From Pseudomonadota bacterium (GTDB lineage: Bacteria > Pseudomonadota > Alphaproteobacteria > Parvibaculales > Parvibaculaceae): a stretch of DNA of 10,348 bases. Both the position numbers and the translations under genes were made by a program. Where the stretch lies: positions 1 through 10,348 of the forward strand of contig JAJXZC010000094.1 in NCBI GenBank assembly GCA_021780275.1, written 5' to 3'. The notes beneath the pieces were generated by a model. It ran no database searches. It worked only from the letters and a program-made list of their open reading frames with translations, and had not been told where the DNA came from. Positions 5,846 through 10,348 of this stretch are shown in pieces (position 1 is the first letter of the stretch; each line of letters opens with the position of its first letter).

Positions 5846-6596
5846 GATGCAACGCGAAAACCTGGTGGTGGTGCGCGCGGGCGATAAGTCCCTGCACCCG
5901 CAATGGCTGTCCGATGGCCCGCGCAGCTGGGATCTGGCGGTGAGCTATTACGGCGACTATCCCGAACGCTACAAGGGCCAGTATGACCTTCTGCACCTCT
6001 ACAAAGGGCCGAAGTGGGAAGGCATCGCCGACTTCATCGCTCACCATCGCGATCTTGTGGAGGGGCATCGCTACGTCTGGTTCCCCGATGACGACATCCT
6101 CACCAGCGCGGAAAATATCGATCGGCTTTTCGAGATCTGCACCGAAGCCCGCTTCACCATCGCTCAGCCTGCACTGACACAATACAGCTACCACACCTGG
6201 CCGATCACGCTGCAACAACGCCGCGCAATCTATCGCCGGACCAACTTCGTCGAGATCATGGCGCCCTGCTTCGATGTGAAGACGTTGGCACTTTTCGAAC
6301 CGACATTCACGCTCAGCTCTTCGTGCTGGGGTGTCGAGTGGCTCTGGTGGGATATGGCCGCAAAGAACAATATCGCGCGTTTCGGCATCGCGGATGGCGC
6401 GCCGGTCTACCACACGCGAAAAGTGGGCTCGGCGGGCAGCGGCGGGGCGAAGAACTCCCCATGGGACGAAAAGCTAAAGCTCATGAGCGAATACGGGCTA
6501 CCGGAGACGGAGCCGCGCGTGCTTGAAACATATCCGCCGAGATGGCGGCGTCTTCTATCGCCATGGGCCTCCGGGAGCATGAGAAAGAAACAATGA
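5844..6596 (+). CDS. DUF707-like protein, putative glycosyltransferase-related
   Basis: This protein of about 250 residues resembles bacterial DUF707 proteins. It begins with VVVRAGDKSLHPQW (8-21), followed by DLAVSYYGDYPERY (30-43). YVWFPDDDI (77-85) is a DDD motif like the metal-binding Asp cluster of GT-A glycosyltransferases. NFVEIMAPCF (134-143), SCWGVEWLW (160-168) and VYHTRKVG (188-195) are further conserved-looking blocks. The biochemical role of the family is, to my knowledge, unestablished; a nucleotide-sugar-dependent transferase is an inference from the DDD motif and the locus. The start is uncertain: the ATG at 5844 has AAGG 11 bases upstream and fits the family N-terminus, while an in-frame ATG at 5796 would add 16 residues with no ribosome-binding site. 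The stop overlaps the next start (ATGA), implying coupled translation. No signal peptide or membrane helix is seen. Confidence 0.75.
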   Translation: MMQRENLVVVRAGDKSLHPQWLSDGPRSWDLAVSYYGDYPERYKGQYDLLHLYKGPKWEGIADFIAHHRDLVEGHRYVWFPDDDILTSAENIDRLFEICTEARFTIAQPALTQYSYHTWPITLQQRRAIYRRTNFVEIMAPCFDVKTLALFEPTFTLSSSCWGVEWLWWDMAAKNNIARFGIADGAPVYHTRKVGSAGSGGAKNSPWDEKLKLMSEYGLPETEPRVLETYPPRWRRLLSPWASGSMRKKQ

Positions 6597-7366
6597 AGAT
6601 CCAGATCGTTGTCGCCAGATACAAGGAACCCATCGACTGGCTGCGGCAACTCTCGGGCGACTTTTCGACCATCGTCTATGACAAGTCGCGCAAGACCTTC
6701 CACTGGCCGAGCCGCTACGCCGTTAGAAACCTCGAGAATAAGGGGCGCGAGGCGCACACCTACCTGCATTACATGCTGCATGACTATGCGCCGGGAAAAT
6801 TCGACCATATCGTTTTCACGCAAGCAGACCCATTCGAGCACTCGCCGGATTTTCTGAAGCTGCTCGATCGAAGCGGCCGGTGGCAAGACATCCAGCCGCT
6901 GACCTGGGGCTATAAGCCGCTTGCGGGAATCCCGCCGCGAAAGATCCTGGAGCAGGATGTTTCCGAATTCATCGGCGATTGCCGCATTCGAACGGAGCCC
7001 TACTCACTCCATAGCTGGGCGCCCATCGGGCATGTCGATCCCGGTGCGATCGACATTCTGCGCATATACAACGAGGTCAACGGGCTGGAGCCGGGCGAGA
7101 ACATTTGCGCGCACTTCCTGCAGAAATGCGGCCTCGAAAAGCTGAGCCGAGAGGCATCGGGAGCGCATATCGGCAGATTCGGCTATGGCGCGATCTTCTC
7201 GGTAGCCGACAAGGTTCTCGGTGATTTCGTGGGGAGCCACAGGCCGCAGATCGAACAGATGATGGAGGTAAGCAAACAGGACCACATCAACGCGTGGATG
7301 TTCGAGAGGCTATGGCTTCACCTCATGGGCGTCCCGTTCATCCGGCTGCCCAGCTGGAGCGCCTGA
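6593..7366 (+). CDS. DUF3431-like protein, putative glycosyltransferase-related
   Basis: This 257-residue protein matches the DUF3431 pattern as I know it: VVARYKEPIDWL (6-17), NLENKGREAHTYLHYM (46-61) and FTQADPFEH (75-83), then GYGAIFSV (197-204) and a terminal helix FERLWLHLMG (237-246). The family occurs in bacteria and fungi and is uncharacterised; the segment around the acidic and His residues suggests a glycosyltransferase-like fold, which is inference. I chose the ATG at 6593 because it overlaps the previous stop (ATGA) and the family motif begins four residues later; an upstream in-frame start at 6542 would lie inside the preceding gene. It should be co-transcribed with the DUF707-like gene. 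Its last 57 bases overlap the 3' end of convergent galE. Confidence 0.78.
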   Translation: MKIQIVVARYKEPIDWLRQLSGDFSTIVYDKSRKTFHWPSRYAVRNLENKGREAHTYLHYMLHDYAPGKFDHIVFTQADPFEHSPDFLKLLDRSGRWQDIQPLTWGYKPLAGIPPRKILEQDVSEFIGDCRIRTEPYSLHSWAPIGHVDPGAIDILRIYNEVNGLEPGENICAHFLQKCGLEKLSREASGAHIGRFGYGAIFSVADKVLGDFVGSHRPQIEQMMEVSKQDHINAWMFERLWLHLMGVPFIRLPSWSA

Positions 7367-8365
7367 CGCCCAGCTCCACGCCGTCCGCACGATCGACGGC
7401 AAATCGGTATATTGCCTCTTCCAGCCCAGAACTTTCCCGGCAAGCGTCGCATCGCCAACCAGCACCGCCGGATCGCCCGGGCGGCGCGGCGCCATGCGAT
7501 ACCGGATGGGCAGTCCGCTCACCGCCTCGCAGGTGCGGATGACATCCAGAACGCTGAAGCCATTGCCGTTGGCGAGATTGTAGAACTCGGCCGGGTTGCT
7601 CTCGTCCACCGCCCCGTTCAGCAACCGCTCGGCCGCAAGCAGGTGGGCATGGCAGAGGTCGCTCACGTGAATATAGTCGCGCACGCAACTTCCATCCTGC
7701 GTAGCAAAGTCGTCGCCGAAGACTTCGAGCCTTGTGCCTCCGGGATCACCGCCATTCTTCACGCGCAAGGCTTCCGCCAGAGCCAGCGGCACGAGATGCG
7801 TCTCCGGGTCATGCCGCTCTCCAGCGCGACCCTTCGCGTCACAGCCCGCCGCATTGAAATAGCGCAAGCTGATGCTGCGCAATCCATAGGCGGGGCCATA
7901 ATCGCGCAGCACCTGCTCCACCATGAGCTTGCTGCGACCGTAAGGGTTTATCGGGCGTTGCGGATGATCCTCGGCGATCGGCAGGTGCGCGGGTTCCCCA
8001 TAGGTGGCGCAGGTCGACGAGAAGACGAATTTCTCCACACCATACCGGCGCATGGCTGCAAGCAGGTTCAACGTGCCAAGCACATTGTTCTGGTAATAGA
8101 GCTCGGGCTTTACGACAGACTCGCCGACATAGGCGAGCGCGGCGAAATGCATGACGAGATCGAAGGATCGCTCCGCGAAACAGCGGTCGACTTCCTCCGG
8201 CGCGCGCAGATCGCCCACAACCAGACGCGCACCGCTCACGGCATCCGCATGGCCTTGCGACAGATTGTCGAAGACCACGACGTCATAACCCGCATCCTTC
8301 AGGGCCAATACCATGTGCGAGCCGATATAGCCGGCGCCGCCAACGACCAGAATAGTCTTCTTCAT
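7310..8365 (-). CDS. galE: UDP-glucose 4-epimerase
   Basis: GalE interconverts UDP-glucose and UDP-galactose with tightly bound NAD, in the cytoplasm. This 351-residue protein is an extended short-chain dehydrogenase: GGAGYIG (9-15) is the NAD-binding glycine motif, VVFDNLSQGH (30-39) follows strand two, HFAALAYVGESV (73-84) and SSTCATYG (116-123) provide catalytic hydroxyls, and Tyr142/Lys146 (PYGRSK) form the Y-x-x-x-K pair. SLRYFNAAGCD and CVRDYIHVSDL are typical of GalE. Its ATG overlaps the stop of glf (ATGA), so it is translated with glf. The usual GalE core ends around TAWSWAS (about 337); the last 15 or so residues (APAGQPDERDAHEVKP) come from DNA antisense to the DUF3431-like gene. 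With Glf it feeds UDP-galactofuranose synthesis. Confidence 0.95.
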   Translation of the reverse strand: MKKTILVVGGAGYIGSHMVLALKDAGYDVVVFDNLSQGHADAVSGARLVVGDLRAPEEVDRCFAERSFDLVMHFAALAYVGESVVKPELYYQNNVLGTLNLLAAMRRYGVEKFVFSSTCATYGEPAHLPIAEDHPQRPINPYGRSKLMVEQVLRDYGPAYGLRSISLRYFNAAGCDAKGRAGERHDPETHLVPLALAEALRVKNGGDPGGTRLEVFGDDFATQDGSCVRDYIHVSDLCHAHLLAAERLLNGAVDESNPAEFYNLANGNGFSVLDVIRTCEAVSGLPIRYRMAPRRPGDPAVLVGDATLAGKVLGWKRQYTDLPSIVRTAWSWASGAPAGQPDERDAHEVKP

Positions 8366-9465
8366 GACGCTTCCTCCACCGCCGTCTGCCCGATAAGGCG
8401 TCGCGCCAGCAGGCGCGCCCGGGCAATGGCCTGATCCATATCGTAATAGCGATATTCACCCAGCCGACCGCAAATCAGCACATCCTTGAGCGCCGCCGCG
8501 CGGGCGCGATATCTCGCATAGAGGTCGCTATTGGCCTGATCGGGGAAGGGATACTCATATTCCGCCGGATCGCCGGGTGTGAAAGGTATCTCGCGCGTCA
8601 GCACTGTGCCGCGAATGTTGCGTGCCACTACGGACTCCATCATGTGCTTCCATTCGAGCGTGCGAATGTGATCGCCATTCACCGGATCGGGATTGTTCAC
8701 CTGGCCACAGGGTTGCTGCAGGTCCGCTTCCGGAAAATATTCATGCACGCGGCGCTGCCCGCGATAGACGAGGTGCCCCATGTCGAAGCCAAAGAACTCG
8801 TCGATCGAGCCGGTGAAAACGAGGCCCTTGCGCGGCTTGAACGCATCGCGCTGCTTCAGATAATCCGTATCGAGGAGGACCGGGATGTCATCCAGCATGG
8901 CCTCGACCATGCGGGTATAGCCTTCCACCGGAATGCCTTGATGGACATGGCGCATGAGGCGCGGCTCGTCGTCTTCGCGCACGTCGAAACGCTTGACGAG
9001 CCCGGCCGAAAGGGCCGTCGCCGGCACGCCCCATTGCTTTTCCGTGTAGCCCTTCACGAATTTCTCATAGACCAGCCGCGGCATGAGGCCGAGCGCCGCC
9101 TCTTCGAAGTTCGCCGGAGTGCCGTTGAATTCAGGCCGCCAATCCTTGCCGACAGTCCGCAGGATGTAGCTTCCGGCAATCGGCCAGTTTTCGTGTCGCC
9201 CATCGACGAGCGACTTGATCGCGGGTTCGTATTTGTAGAATCGGGCAAAGCGGTTGACGAAATTCCAGAGATCGTCGTCATTGGTGCGAAAGTAATGCGG
9301 CCCGTAAGTGTGGATGCTGATTCCGCTCGGATGCACATGGTCGTGAACATTGCCGGCGATATGTGCGCGGCGGTCGAGCACCAGCACGCTGCTGCCCGCA
9401 TCGCGGAGCGCACGGGCTATTACGGCCCCGGTCAACCCCGCCCCTACTACGATGTAGTCACTCAT
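8362..9465 (-). CDS. glf: UDP-galactopyranose mutase
   Basis: Glf is a flavoenzyme that, with reduced FAD, contracts UDP-galactopyranose to UDP-galactofuranose, the donor for galactofuranosyltransferases. The 367-residue length is typical. VVGAGLTGAVIA (6-17) is the FAD-binding motif. IHTYGPHYFRT (51-61) contains the conserved His-x-x-x-Gly-Pro-His segment. KGYTEKQWG (138-146), FTGSIDEFFG (217-226) and CGRLGEYRYYDMDQ (332-345) are hallmark blocks of bacterial UGM, the last bearing the Arg and Tyr residues that hold the substrate diphosphate. GGGAG lies close upstream of the ATG at 9465. The stop overlaps the galE start, so both enzymes of the UDP-glucose to UDP-galactofuranose route are made together. 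The minus-strand gene upstream is 110 bp away and probably in the same operon. Confidence 0.97.
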   Translation of the reverse strand: MSDYIVVGAGLTGAVIARALRDAGSSVLVLDRRAHIAGNVHDHVHPSGISIHTYGPHYFRTNDDDLWNFVNRFARFYKYEPAIKSLVDGRHENWPIAGSYILRTVGKDWRPEFNGTPANFEEAALGLMPRLVYEKFVKGYTEKQWGVPATALSAGLVKRFDVREDDEPRLMRHVHQGIPVEGYTRMVEAMLDDIPVLLDTDYLKQRDAFKPRKGLVFTGSIDEFFGFDMGHLVYRGQRRVHEYFPEADLQQPCGQVNNPDPVNGDHIRTLEWKHMMESVVARNIRGTVLTREIPFTPGDPAEYEYPFPDQANSDLYARYRARAAALKDVLICGRLGEYRYYDMDQAIARARLLARRLIGQTAVEEAS

Positions 9466-9575
9466 GCCTGCCTGCTCCCGATCGACGACATGTCACGGCA
9501 CACAATCGCCTGCCTGAGATGACATTTTCCTTTTACCAGCCAGCATTCCCCGAACAAAGACATCAATCCTTCCGT

Positions 9576-10348
9576 TTAAACGTCGGAGGTGCGGATCAGA
9601 TTCCACTTTCTGAATTTCCGCGCCCAGCGCCTTTTGTAATCATCGGGTTTCATCCATTCGAGCCGTAATCTCAGATATGGAATGTGAAGTGAACTGACGA
9701 TGTTCGAGATTCCCCATCGAGGGCGGCTCCTGGTCACGCTTGGCTCCATCGCCGCCCGGTTCGATCCCTCGACGAGCAGGAAGGCCCGCTCCACGGAATC
9801 GCGAAGCGCCGCGTCGATCCAGGCTGCGTCGACGACCTGTTTCATATACCCCACCAATATATCGGTCTTATCGAGATAATCGCGCTGACTGTAGAATGCG
9901 AAGTGACAAACGATGGCCTGACCGTCGACCCGGTTGATCGCACCCATCCGGCATGGCTTGGTAACCGTGAGATATTCCTCCTCCTCGCGGTCAACCTGCC
10001 CCGCGAAGGTCGCAAACATGTCGCCGCGCCAGGAGATGCAGTTGATCGAAAAACGAACCTGCGCAAGGAAGCGCGGCCCGAACCGTAAAGCAGACAGCTG
10101 GTTTCGACCGATCAGGTCGAGCGCGTGACGATGAAGCTTTGCCGCAAAAGGACCGCTTTCCCAGCCGATCTCGTCGAATGCATTCGTATGGACGTACTCG
10201 CTATCGTCATAAAGCCCCAGAACCTGAAAGATGTTTGTAAATACAGCATTATTGACCACGGCGGCCGATATCAGGAATGAGTCCCTATCGCGGATTCGGG
10301 TTTCGGCGATTGATCTGATGCTGCCCGGCTCAACCCAGACGATGTCGT
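9576..10348 (-). CDS. Uncharacterised protein, possibly glycosyltransferase-like (5' end beyond right edge)
   Basis: The minus-strand frame is open from the right edge to a TAA at 9576-9578, giving 256 residues of C-terminal sequence. A GTG at 10259 is in frame, but good coding text continues upstream (DIVWVEPGSIRSIAETRIRD), so the true start lies outside the window. Notable blocks are FLISAAVVNNAVFTNIFQVL, EIGWESGPFAAKLHRHALDL, FSINCISWRGDMFATFAG, DREEEEYLTVTKPCRMGAIN and IVCHFAFYSQRDYLDKTDIL. From memory this order resembles uncharacterised bacterial proteins of polysaccharide loci with a GT-A-like region upstream of the part seen here; I cannot name the family with certainty. The acidic EEEE run and the later His could be catalytic or metal-binding. 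It is 110 bp upstream of glf on the same strand, so a role with galactofuranose is plausible. The C-terminus is basic (KRRWARKFRKW). Confidence 0.6.
   Translation of the reverse strand, partial: DIVWVEPGSIRSIAETRIRDRDSFLISAAVVNNAVFTNIFQVLGLYDDSEYVHTNAFDEIGWESGPFAAKLHRHALDLIGRNQLSALRFGPRFLAQVRFSINCISWRGDMFATFAGQVDREEEEYLTVTKPCRMGAINRVDGQAIVCHFAFYSQRDYLDKTDILVGYMKQVVDAAWIDAALRDSVERAFLLVEGSNRAAMEPSVTRSRPRWGISNIVSSLHIPYLRLRLEWMKPDDYKRRWARKFRKWNLIRTSDV

Noticed and set aside
6542..6592. Earlier start for the DUF3431-like protein
   Set aside because: It would overlap the preceding gene by 55 bases and add non-family residues; the ATGA junction at 6593 is the normal coupled start.
7412..8434. A 340-codon plus-strand open frame opposite galE
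   Set aside because: galE on the other strand is unmistakable, and this translation shows no domain; it is a high-GC shadow.
8644..9522. A 292-codon plus-strand open frame opposite glf
   Set aside because: It is antisense to the clear UDP-galactopyranose mutase and has no motif of its own.

Overview
The DNA is GC-rich, with strong G/C bias at third codon positions, tight gene packing and many overlapping ends. The gene families present (TetR, MarR, group D flavin monooxygenase, Glf/GalE) fit an alphaproteobacterium, possibly a Hyphomicrobiales or Parvibaculum-like lineage. That assignment is inference from composition and gene style, because no rRNA or other marker lies in the window. There are no RNA genes, CRISPR arrays, transposases or attachment sites that I can recognise.

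Left part (1-3669): a small catabolic or detoxification module. A TetR-family repressor (cut by the left edge) is divergent from an alpha/beta hydrolase. The AT-rich gap between them holds overlapping divergent promoters and one palindrome lying exactly in the hydrolase promoter spacer. Next comes a flavin-dependent monooxygenase of the acyl-CoA-dehydrogenase fold (HsaA/HpaB-C2-like). It is preceded by a promoter carrying two related palindromes 43 bp apart. A MarR-family regulator converges on it, with overlapping 3' ends and a terminator hairpin inside the MarR reading frame. A hydrolase plus a monooxygenase under two local regulators suggests turnover of a small aromatic, cyclic or ester-type compound; the substrate cannot be read from the sequence.

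Middle part (3670-7366): genes of the kind found in surface-glycan loci. A class I SAM methyltransferase converges on a sulfotransferase-like protein, and their stop codons share bases (TTAG). Divergent from the sulfotransferase is a coupled pair (ATGA overlap) of DUF707-like and DUF3431-like proteins, both probably glycosyltransferase-related but without an established biochemical role that I know of. The roughly 170 bp between the sulfotransferase and the DUF707-like gene carries small minus-strand reading frames ending right at the sulfotransferase start, possibly a vestige of a lost gene.

Right part (7310-10348): a minus-strand run of an uncharacterised, probably glycan-related protein (cut by the right edge), then glf (UDP-galactopyranose mutase), then galE (UDP-glucose 4-epimerase, ATGA overlap with glf). 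Together GalE and Glf convert UDP-glucose to UDP-galactose and then UDP-galactofuranose. This points to a galactofuranose-containing surface polysaccharide, perhaps methylated and/or sulfated by the neighbours. The galE 3' end overlaps the DUF3431 gene by 57 bp and gives GalE an unusual tail.

The most interesting features are the two operator/promoter architectures on the left, the unexplored DUF707-DUF3431 pair beside a galactofuranose module and sulfotransferase, and the three convergent gene pairs with overlapping 3' ends within about 4 kb.
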